Source: a virus
Virus record (IMG/VR): IMGVR_UViG_3300034103_000542
Coordinates: 1-29,945 of that record
Strand: one strand, 5' to 3'
Length of the DNA stretch: 29,945 nucleotides
Below, in pieces: positions 1 through 8,800 of the stretch. The position numbers were made by a program, and so were the translations under genes. The notes below the pieces were generated by a model that was not told the origin of the DNA, searched no databases, and saw only the letters and a program-made list of their open reading frames with translations. How positions within the stretch are numbered: the first letter of the stretch is position 1; each line of letters begins with the position of its first letter.

Positions 1-38
1 TAATCAATTAGTTGTTGTCTACTTGCTGGTTTTGCCAT
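1..38 (-). CDS. neck protein, gp13-like (N-terminus only, runs off left edge)
   Basis: Only the first 12 codons lie in the window: the ATG is at 38-36 and the reading continues as M-A-K-P-A-S-R-Q-Q-L-I-D past base 1. The sequence resembles the start of the cyanophage family related to T4 gp13, a neck protein at the head-tail junction. T4 gp13 likewise begins with a short polar stretch before a Leu-Arg-Arg-Leu-Gly segment, which would lie just outside this window. A ribosome-binding site GAGGAA sits in the last codons of the preceding 60-residue gene. The position after the tail-fibre-like genes fits the T4 order of baseplate, fibre and neck genes. The call rests on very few residues and on context. 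Confidence 0.5.
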   Translation of the reverse strand, partial: MAKPASRQQLID

Positions 39-42
39 TTTA

Positions 43-225
43 TCATTCCTCTGATTGATTGGAAATTAATAGTTCATTATATTTTTCTTCTAACGTAGAA
101 TAATCTTGAGTCAATGTTTGAAGTTTTGCTTCTAACAAAATATTTTGATTTGACAGTGACGCTAGTTTTTGATTATAAAGTTTAATCAATACATTCACAT
201 CAACTTCACTATTTTGATTTGACAT
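43..225 (-). CDS. small coiled-coil protein (60 aa), cyanophage structural cluster
   Basis: This 60-residue protein is not assigned a function. After a polar N-terminus, residues 11-55 are rich in Leu, Ile, Lys, Glu and Gln with hydrophobic residues at heptad-like spacing, which predicts a helix forming a coiled coil. There is no signal peptide, membrane segment or cysteine. Its start lies 3 bases after the stop of the 560-residue fibre-like gene. The Shine-Dalgarno sequence GGAGGAA lies inside that gene's last codons, so the two are probably translated together. Its own last codons (GAG GAA) supply the binding site for the gp13-like gene. It may be a chaperone, an assembly factor or a minor virion part linked to the fibre. 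I recall short coiled-coil proteins in the same place in related phages, but this is memory. Confidence 0.75.
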   Translation of the reverse strand: MSNQNSEVDVNVLIKLYNQKLASLSNQNILLEAKLQTLTQDYSTLEEKYNELLISNQSEE

Positions 226-228
226 AAA

Positions 229-1911
229 TTAGAATGTTCCTCCATCTAGGGTTGAAGTCCAGGTTGGTTTATTTGTATATATGGTTGTTACGCCAGTTGG
301 AATTATTGACATACTTACACTATTTTTTAATAGGTTATAAGTATTTGTAAAACTTCCTTCAACTCCAACTAATGTGATCGTTGATGAGTTTGCCGTAGTT
401 TTAACAACACCATATGCTCCACTTGTCTCTTGTAAAATTAAGTCACCTTGCGTAACGGATACAGAACTTCCGAAAGTTAAATTGATTTCAGTGATCGCAG
501 TCAAAATTTGCTTTGATGTTAAAGTTGGGGATGCTGGATTATTTGTAGAAGTTTGTAATCCATCAACATCAAAATATACAATACCATGAGTATTAAAATC
601 ACCAGTTTGGTAGTAAATACCTTTAATATCAAGGTAACCTCTTGTTCCTGTGACTACACCATTTGAAACAATGGCAGCATCTGGAATATAAGTCCAAGAT
701 CTTGAAGTTGCCGCACTACCAACATTAGTTCCGTCAATATAACCAAAGAATCCAGTTTTGTTATTTGCCGTTCCTACACCAGTGTTATAATCAAACGCAA
801 TACCTCTGTCGGTATTGGTATCAAAAGCGTGAGTAATCGTTAGTTGTGTAGTTGTAGTGATTCCTGCTGTAGTGGAACCCTGGATAGTGATGATTTTTGT
901 TGTGGTGTTATATCCAGTAATAGTGGTTAGTCCACTATTTGGTAATGAAGCACTACCCTGAATAGTATCACCAGTATTAATACCAATTACGGAATCGAGT
1001 GTAATTGTTGAGACACCGGTGGCAACTGGTGCCATAACCGTTCTCTTACTGGTTACATCACCAAGAACGATGATTGGATCGTTGATTGATACAACAGTAG
1101 AATTTACAGAGGTAGTTGTACCATCAACCTGCAAATCACCTTTAATAACGACAGTTCCTTCATTACTTAATCCATCTGGATATGGATCAATATACAGAAT
1201 CCCATTTGATCCTGGAACTGTGGAAATTATATTTTGATTAATTTTTACGTCACCAATGGTCACACTTCCAGTAAAGGTTGAGACCCCAGCAACAGTAGCA
1301 TTTCCACCAACATTGAGGTTTTTCTCAATTCCAACGCCACCTTCAACTACAAGAGCACCATTATCTTTAGTAGTTGAATCTGTTACATCTCCAATATTAA
1401 TGGAAACACCATTGGCAAATGCCCAGTCTGCCCCTTCGATTTCAAATCTATTATCAGTAGCTTCGTCGTATCGTAACTTTACATCTTTATCAGTACCAAA
1501 ACTCAAATAAGTATCATCAACTATGTTGATTTCACCAGTTCCATTCGGATCTAATACAATGTCTCCATCAGTATTCTGTGAAGAAAATGTATTTCCATCT
1601 AATCTTAAATTATCAACATTCCACTGATCTACTTTTCTTGTGTTATCAAGAATAACAACAATTCCACCATCACTATTGCGAGTGTTTGTAACTCCAGCAA
1701 CAGTTCCTGGAACGTGGTCCATCATGGACGTGTAATAACGTCCAGCAACAGATACTACATTAGTTCCATCGTCACCAACATAAATTCTGTCTCTATTTTG
1801 GTTAGTTCCTGTAGCACTACCAATACCAGTTACATATGCTAATTCACCCCACTGCAGACTTCCAGGTATACTAGTACCAGAGGATCTTTTAATCCTAATA
1901 ATACTTGCCAT
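229..1911 (-). CDS. tail-fibre-like virion structural protein (560 aa)
   Basis: This is probably an extended fibre or adhesin-like virion protein. Residues 1-50 carry the pattern R-I-K-R-S, then L-Q-W-G-E-L-A and an I-Y-V-G-D-D-G segment. That pattern is typical of the N-termini of many phage fibre and tropism proteins that attach to the virion. The middle has short beta-type repeats: a D-N-G-A-L-V-V-E-G-G-V-G segment followed by L-N-V-G-G and T-G-S-V-T-I-G, and later V-N-S-T-V-V-S-I-N-D-P. These are seen in cyanophage fibre-like proteins. Cysteine is absent, as expected for a secreted-like beta fibre. The C-terminus ends D-G-G-T-F. The start overlaps the stop of the 76-residue gene (TAATG), with GGAGGT upstream. 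Whether it binds the host surface cannot be told from sequence alone. Confidence 0.75.
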   Translation of the reverse strand: MASIIRIKRSSGTSIPGSLQWGELAYVTGIGSATGTNQNRDRIYVGDDGTNVVSVAGRYYTSMMDHVPGTVAGVTNTRNSDGGIVVILDNTRKVDQWNVDNLRLDGNTFSSQNTDGDIVLDPNGTGEINIVDDTYLSFGTDKDVKLRYDEATDNRFEIEGADWAFANGVSINIGDVTDSTTKDNGALVVEGGVGIEKNLNVGGNATVAGVSTFTGSVTIGDVKINQNIISTVPGSNGILYIDPYPDGLSNEGTVVIKGDLQVDGTTTSVNSTVVSINDPIIVLGDVTSKRTVMAPVATGVSTITLDSVIGINTGDTIQGSASLPNSGLTTITGYNTTTKIITIQGSTTAGITTTTQLTITHAFDTNTDRGIAFDYNTGVGTANNKTGFFGYIDGTNVGSAATSRSWTYIPDAAIVSNGVVTGTRGYLDIKGIYYQTGDFNTHGIVYFDVDGLQTSTNNPASPTLTSKQILTAITEINLTFGSSVSVTQGDLILQETSGAYGVVKTTANSSTITLVGVEGSFTNTYNLLKNSVSMSIIPTGVTTIYTNKPTWTSTLDGGTF

Positions 1912-2141
1912 TAAAAGCTACCTCCGTTGATGTCTAAATTCTGTGTTGTTCCTGGGGTTAAGTCTAATGTTGCATCCCATTTTTGGGTGGTGGAGTTATA
2001 AACAAGAACCATCCCATTTAATACTGCGGGAGGTAAGTTTACATCTGTCAAATCACCTAAAGAAATTTCTTTAGTTCCAGCTAAAGATGATACAACTTTA
2101 ACTGCGTTTTGCTGACCAACTCTAACTCTAATGTCTGCCAT
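1911..2141 (-). CDS. small virion-associated protein (76 aa), unknown function
   Basis: A 76-residue protein with no assigned function. It begins M-A-D-I-R-V-R-V-G-Q-Q and contains a L-G-D-L-T-D-V-N-L segment followed by L-V-Y-N-S-T-T-Q-K-W. That combination is common in the shafts of tail fibres and collagen-like phage proteins. It ends N-G-G-S-F, close to the D-G-G-T-F end of the next protein, so the two may share a terminal docking or trimer motif. Its ATG overlaps the stop of the 113-residue gene and its stop overlaps the ATG of the 560-residue gene (TAATG both times), so translation is probably coupled. AAGGAG lies 10 bases before the start. It is probably a small fibre or connector protein. 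Confidence 0.7.
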   Translation of the reverse strand: MADIRVRVGQQNAVKVVSSLAGTKEISLGDLTDVNLPPAVLNGMVLVYNSTTQKWDATLDLTPGTTQNLDINGGSF

Positions 2142-2482
2142 TAGCGAGTTACTCCTTCTCTAACTAGAACGGATCCTTCAACAACTCTAGTTATTACTCC
2201 AGAATTATCTGTTATCAAAACATCATAAACATAACGACCTGGTTTAAGGGAGGCAGTTGTAGTAGTTCCCAGTCCAACTTTAATTGTTCCTGCGGAAGGA
2301 TTTAAAATTGATGCAGTAAATGAAGTATATGCTGAACTACCAGCATGTTTTCTCATTTGAGCAGATACTATGTATCCACCCAAATTTAATGAGGAACTAG
2401 AATCACTATTTTCTAATGAAAATGTTTGAGTAAATGTAGTACCAGTGTTTACGACTAGATTACTTACATAAACGGCTGCCAT
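2141..2482 (-). CDS. virion structural protein with predicted beta-sandwich (113 aa)
   Basis: This 113-residue protein alternates beta-type segments with Gly/Ser turns. It has the layout of the N-terminal domains of phage baseplate and fibre proteins of the BppU type: an early T-F-T-Q-T-F-S-L strand, a L-N-L-G-G-Y-I-V-S-A-Q-M-R-K segment, a turn with G-T-I-K-V-G-L, then L-K-P-G-R-Y-V-Y-D-V and a final V-V-E-G-S-V strand. Cysteine and membrane segments are absent. It is the first gene after a perfect late promoter (2509-2516), so it should be made late. Its start lacks a good Shine-Dalgarno sequence, and TATAAATG covers the ATG. The fold call is by pattern only. I recall similar proteins in other T4-like cyanophages as structural proteins. 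Confidence 0.7.
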   Translation of the reverse strand: MAAVYVSNLVVNTGTTFTQTFSLENSDSSSSLNLGGYIVSAQMRKHAGSSAYTSFTASILNPSAGTIKVGLGTTTTASLKPGRYVYDVLITDNSGVITRVVEGSVLVREGVTR

Positions 2483-2508
2483 TTATAAAAACTTCAGGAT
2501 CTAAAATA

Positions 2509-2516
2509 TATTTATA
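2509..2516 (-). promoter_or_regulatory. late promoter TATAAATA
   Basis: The minus strand reads TATAAATA, an exact match to the T4 late promoter used by gp55-type sigma factor. It lies 26 bases before the ATG of the 113-residue gene and covers the TAA stop of the preceding 62-residue gene. It should drive the tail-fibre-like operon from 2482 leftward. Confidence 0.75.
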
Positions 2517-2700
2517 CTTGACCAAATCCAAGATTACCAAGACTATGAATTACCTCTTGTTGCTTCATATAAAGCTTGATAGAGGTCTTAAGCATTAGTC
2601 TAAGTTGATTGATATCGTTACAATCATCAATTTCTCTAGATTGCATTTCATATTCAAATAATTTATTGATATCGTCAAGTTTTATTTCATTTGGATCCAT
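2512..2700 (-). CDS. small helical protein (62 aa), conserved cyanophage type
   Basis: A 62-residue protein of unknown function. It begins M-D-P-N-E-I-K-L-D-D-I-N-K-L-F and is predicted almost wholly helical, with acidic residues early and a more basic middle (M-L-K-T-S-I-K-L-Y-M-K). It overlaps the 66-residue gene by 14 bases. The Shine-Dalgarno sequence AAGGAG with 8-base spacing lies within that gene. The late promoter for the next gene overlaps its stop codon. I recall similar 60-residue proteins beside the giant tail gene in other cyanophages. It could be an assembly chaperone, but nothing in the sequence shows a role. Confidence 0.7.
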   Translation of the reverse strand: MDPNEIKLDDINKLFEYEMQSREIDDCNDINQLRLMLKTSIKLYMKQQEVIHSLGNLGFGQV

Positions 2701-2887
2701 TGATAATCTCCTTCAGTAAAGATTTAATTTCTTCAATATCTGTTTTAATTTGGTCAATTTCTTCCTTTTGCTTTTGCTTTTCAGATTTCATTTTAATATA
2801 TTGAGAATATCCCAATGTATCATAATTAACAATAGCACCAGATTTTTCATCTCTATAGAGATTTTTATGACCTTCAACGGGAATCAT
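2687..2887 (-). CDS. small protein with C-terminal coiled coil (66 aa)
   Basis: A 66-residue protein in two parts. Residues 1-30 read M-I-P-V-E-G-H-K-N-L-Y-R-D followed by a G-A-I-V-N-Y-D segment. Residues 31-64 form a highly charged Lys/Glu/Ile helix with heptad spacing, so a coiled coil is expected. The ATG overlaps the stop of the 2359-residue tail gene by four bases (ATGA), which implies translational coupling with that protein. It is possibly a dedicated chaperone or a small partner of the large tail protein, as small coiled-coil proteins next to phage fibre genes often are. That role is inference. The pattern is one I recall from several cyanophages without a known function. Confidence 0.75.
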   Translation of the reverse strand: MIPVEGHKNLYRDEKSGAIVNYDTLGYSQYIKMKSEKQKQKEEIDQIKTDIEEIKSLLKEIINGSK

Positions 2888-5800
2888 GCTAAAGCAATTA
2901 CTCTTAAATCTTTAAATCTTGGAGCATATGCTTCATTAGTTCCAGAACATACAATCTTAATAGCAAATCCAGTAAATTTGTCAAGATTATCAGCACTAAA
3001 TTGATACTCTAGGAATTGATTATCCCTACTTGATGGAACAAAAGCATCTGATCTGCCGCTGTTTAGAGTAGCGTCAATGATCGTCTCTCCAAATCCATCA
3101 CCATTCAAATCTCTCAAGTTATCATACCCTGGGAATAGTTCATAGGATTGTTGAACTTCACTAGAATCTGGTCTAAAGAGTCTATAGAGAACTCTAAAGT
3201 CAGCGGAAGAATGTCTATAAGCAGAAACAAGAACTTTAAGTGAAGTTGCTGGTTGTTTCAGATCAACTCTATTTGAAATGTAAATGGCGGAGTGAGGATC
3301 TCCAGATATCAGTTTAACCCTAGAATCAGTAGAATAATTTACAATTGGGGCATTAACTCTATTTCTTTGTAGAATTAGAACACCATTCTGACTATCAATT
3401 ACGGGAGAAAGATTAGGATCTTGCGAATTAAATTGGATTGCCAGTGTTGTTGATCTATTCTTAGGAAGATCAGTTAATCTGTTTGTCTCATTAATTTCGG
3501 AACAAACAAGTCTTGTAGAAGAAACTCTGTTAACTTGATTTAATTCAACGGGTTCATAACCTTGATCAATAAATGAGATTTCGGATCCACCAGCACTTGT
3601 TCCAGAAACAGATCTTAATTCTGCTGAAACAGATGTTGTTTCTCCTGGAGTAATAACATTAAATTGTGGAACAATAGCGTTATATTGGAAGTTTTGTGAA
3701 GCAAATACCTCCATTCCTCCAAGTGATCTTTCATCTGTGAAACTCAGTTGAGTATCACCAGATGGTCTGTTTGATCTACTAATTTGTAAGTAATACTTAT
3801 CAATGTTTTTAGATGCTTTTAGAGCAGAATCAGTTGGCATATCATGAGTTGTGTTGATCTTAGTGAGAGAAACTCCATTTAATTCATACTTATAGCAAAG
3901 ATCATTAACATTATGAGTTCTGGTTAAGGAACCGTCTATACCTCTTGTGCCAATACCAAGTGTTCCAGAACCAATGCTGTTATAGTAAATAATTTCATTA
4001 TTAATCTTGACATATCCAGTTGAAGTTGAAATACCTTCAAAAGTAGCAAATGTTGAAGTGCTGGCAACAGAGATAGTTGTTGCATCAACCGCAAGATTGG
4101 CAGTTAAAAGAACTGGAGCAGTATTTGGTTCAATATCGGCAAGAGTAACCTTGTTATTATCTGCCATCATACCATGATTATAATGCTCAACTTCAACAAC
4201 TCTACCATCATATAGATTGCTGATGAGAGAAGAAGATCCTCTAATATCAGTATTCGCCACAGCAACAGCAGTTGATCCTTCAAAGTAAACTAAATCTTGA
4301 CCATCAGTAAACTCTTCACCTTGAACATTTGTTAGGTACAATGTATCAATTCCATTAATGTTAGAAACAGTGATTGTAGCACTAGATCCCTTAACAACAT
4401 TACTAGTTGTAATTCCCAGAACATCACCTATCGCATAACCATTTCCTGGAGTTGTAATGGAAACTGCAGAAACAATATTTGAAGATATTGTTACAACACC
4501 GACCGCTCCAGAACCATTTCCAGTTACTGAATAGAATGACACTCCAGCAAATGTTCCGTTTGAATATCCAACGCCAGTATTGGTAAGTGAAAGAGCAGAA
4601 ACTCTACTTCCAATATTTTCAATATATCCGTAAGGACCTGATGAGTTAGTTTCGCTTACCTTTCTACCTGGAATCAAAATACTACCCATTGTTGTTGTAG
4701 TTGTAATTCCAACTTTTAACTTTCTAGGTAATGTTTTAATTGGATTTGGAAGTAGTCTTGGGGTTTGACTATTTCTAGTCCCTAGTTTAGGATTATAGAA
4801 ATAAACTGTGCCAAGATTTTGGGTAAACTGTGCTTTATAGAGAGTAAATTTGAGATCTTCAAATTGGCTTGGAGTCCAAATAGTTCCATTCTGTGATTTA
4901 AATAGACTCCCTCCTAAGTATTGCTTAGTTACAACTACACTTTCAGCATCTGGTAAATTCTGAGTATTTACAGTTCTTTCACCCATTCTTGCGATCCAAG
5001 TTTCATAATTATTTGAAGATGGTGAAAGAATTACAATCGCATATTCCTCACCTGGTTGTAGATAGACAGGTGATGGGAATGTAACTCTTGTGGCAACAGA
5101 TCCATCAGAAGACGTATTGACCTGAGATGGTTCAAGAGTGACTCTTGCGAAGTCTTGAACCAATTGATCTGTTGGTGTTCCAAGCTCTACAGTTCTAAGT
5201 TCAACTGTAACTTTTTCATTTTCATCTTTGCTAGCAAAGAATAGATCAACAGAAGTCAAGAATGCTCCAGTTTCATCAACAGTAAATGTCTGAGCAAGAG
5301 GATCCTTTCCACCGCCACGAGCAGGAGGTGGTGGTGGAGGTGGTGGGGGTGGTCTTCTAACTATGACATTAGTTTGTCTAAATGTGTCTACGATTCCACT
5401 TGTGGAATAACTAGTTTCAGCACTACTAATTAATAGACTTCCAGGTAGTGGAGAGGCATTTGTAGAACTAGATGTGAGTTTAAATGTCTTAGTGCCAGTT
5501 CTGAATCTCAGAGTTGGTGGAGGTGATGCTAGTGGGTCTCTGAAGAAGAATGAACCACCTAGATCTCCAAAAGTATCGGTAACCAGTCTTATATTGGCAA
5601 CAGATGCCTGAGCACCGCTAGTTCTACCAATTAAGACAGTACCAATAGTCACGTAACCAGTAAATCTTCCTTGTGCCTCTTCAGATAGAGAAGCAACGTC
5701 TATATTCAATACTGTTGAAGATGCTGAATATGTTGAAGGAAGACTGATTGAGGTATTGTATGGATTGGCATTAAATGTTGTTGCTGGATTGTTGATATCA

Positions 5801-8800
5801 CCAGTTTTGTGGTTTGGTTGACAAGATCTAAATGATATGACTCTGGTTCCACCTATAAATCCATCTACAGTTTCTCCATTTTGGAAAATACCAGATGTCA
5901 TTGAGATTTCCAAAAGTTTTGGAACTATGTCAATGCCACTAGTGCTATCAAAGAATGGATAGTATCTTGTTACTGGCTTTAATCCACCCGCACCAAAAGC
6001 AACGTTTCTTGAACGAATATGGGTATCTGGTTCGCTACTGATTTTAATAGTCTCTACATATGAACCATCAAAATCTCCAGTGATTGTTCTTTCACCACCA
6101 CTTACAAATATATTTCTAACCCAATTGTCGGATGCTGGTTCCAATTGAACTCTACCAACAAATTCAATCATATTAAATGGATTTACATTTTCCACTCTAG
6201 AAGCTAGAGGTTGCCCGATCCAACTTACTTCATCATAATCTAATGTGATTAGATCTCCAGTTTTTCTGACATTAGAATCTAAAAGTTCAAGATTTGCTGA
6301 AAAATCGGCGGTCTCAGTATTGGTTGATGGTAATAAAGCTAATTCTGGTTTTAATGAATAGAAATCAAGAGGGGTGTTTAATTCTTGATTTTCTACATCA
6401 ACATCACACTTACAATCAGGATTAAGTAGATCTAAAAGATCGTTGTTCTTAAAATCATCTACAAAGAATCCAGACTTAAATCTAGAAAGACCATCAGAAT
6501 CTTGAATTTGGAGAGTTTTGGTATCAAGTTCAAGCAAACTTAGAGAAGTAACTACCTCTAGAGTTGAAATCCTATCATCAAGTTTTCCAATATCTCTCAT
6601 CGTATATCTTCTATTATCAACGAGAGTTATAACAGCATCGTCTGGATCATAAAGATATGCCGGAAGTTTGATCGTTCCGATATCCATCGCACTTTCAACA
6701 TTTGTTGGTTCTTTAGGGTCTAGGGCAGATACACCTTTGGCAATTGAGAAGTTTCCGAGACTATCAAGAATCAATTTATCAATTCTTGGCAGATAGTAAC
6801 TATATCCAATTAAAGAACTTTCATTTGGTGCTATCACTAAAGTGGGATTATTTCCAGATGAACCAAAATTTCTACTTGAAAAGGCAAATGGTGATGAAGT
6901 TGTAGATGTAAAGGAAGAAACTCTTGGTCTAAAGTCAAGAGTATCTGACGATCTCAAATTATTTCTTAAGAGAGGAATATCTTTTGTAAATCTCTCTTCA
7001 CTATATGATTCTACACTATACAAGTCTCCAAGATCATTAGATGGTACAGAGTAGTAGTTATATACTACCAATAACTTCCTGGTAGGTTCTGGGAAGTTGA
7101 TTTTTCTAACAATTTTAGAATAATCATAATATTGTTCTTTCTGACCCTTGTCTAGATCAAATCTATTACTAATATTTAAATAATTTCCTACAGTTATACT
7201 TTGAATATTTGTTATGATGCTTGATTCTTCAAATGTAACAGTTTCACCTACTGTGAAAGTTTGTGGAGTTAGATAACAGATCTCAACCTCGGTAGATGAA
7301 GACCTTGTAGCAAGTTGAGCAATAGCACCACTAGTAGAACCAACGATTCTTTCACCCAAGATTGAATTTGTGTCTAATGAAAGACCAGAAACAAAAGTTA
7401 ATTTATCTAAAGTTGGGTTAGATGTGTCTAAAGATTCAAAAACACCAACAACATTAACAACATCGGGAACATTCAGTGAAATTTCTTTATCTTGAACTCT
7501 TAATCCGTAGAATTGACTTGTACTTAATCCACTCAGAGCAGTAGAGATACCAGAAAAAGTTTTGTCAATAATGACTTTTTGACTTCTAATAAAATCTTTT
7601 TGTTTATTTTTAATAAGATTTTTTCTTACGGTCGCATTCAATGTCACATTGGAAGTTTGACTTACCCTTAATCCAGAGAAAACAATTTGTGATCCATTTG
7701 AATTAAGAGTAAACTGATCGCCAGTTAAATCTTCTACATCACCATTTGAATAGTGAATTGAATATCTTTCCGCATCAAATGTCTCAAAGAATGCGCTAGA
7801 AATACCAGTGGAAGTTATGTCAACACTTAAAGATCCAACAGAATTGGATGTAAGTTCTCTAAGTTGAGTTGTGACAAGAAGATTTGAGTTTGAAAGACTT
7901 ACATCTGAAACATTGGAGGCATCCAATGGAGCGTAAAGTCCAGCATTTTCATCATTAGTGATATTTGGAGCACCAATAGAAAATGTTACAGATTGAGTTG
8001 ACGATGGTAATCCACCATTACATACCCCAAATACGCTTGAAATACCAGCAACAGTCATAGTTAGACCATCACTGGAAACTGAAACTACCCTGTTGTAAGT
8101 TTCTGTTGACAGACCAGATACTTGATATCTGATAATGGCATCACTTCTAATTCCTAAAAAGTTTTTACCGGGGCAAGTTACTGATCCAGCACTAGTTCCA
8201 CCAGTGATTGTTACCCTATCGGTAATATTAAATCCAGATGGAACAAATCTTTGAAGAACAGTATCAGCAACAAATGAAGTTTTGATTCCGGAAGATATTG
8301 AGTTTGAAGACTGGAAAACTGATTTAATATCTTGAGTATTGAATGCTTTAACACTAACAATACTTCTGGAATATTCTGTCGTTTCATTTATTAAAATTTG
8401 CTCACCAGCAATAAATGAACCAGAAGTTTGAATGAGTGTTAATCCTGTTCCAGCAGCGGCACGATCAACATATCCAGATGCGTTGCTACTTATACCTCTA
8501 ACATACGAAGTTGCTGGGCACTGGTCGGAATTTAAACTTTGATTGATGGTGAGTTTTGTATAAGTTTGAACATCAAAGAGATATAAATCCCACTCTGTTC
8601 CATCGTTTGAATAAGCAGCATCGCTTAACCCAAATGAATATACTCTAGCTTGTCCAATCTCAGTTCCAGTTCCAGATCCTTCAGATGCCTTTCTTTGATT
8701 ATATAATGACAGGGTATTATTCCCAGTATTAATGCCTACAAATGGCGTTCCAGTAACATTATTAACTTTGAGTAGGTTACCCATCTCAAATGGCACTAGA

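Noticed and set aside
2481-2488. TATAAATG over the ATG of the 113-residue gene
   Set aside because: It contains the start codon itself and would give no leader. The exact promoter at 2509-2516 is a better explanation.
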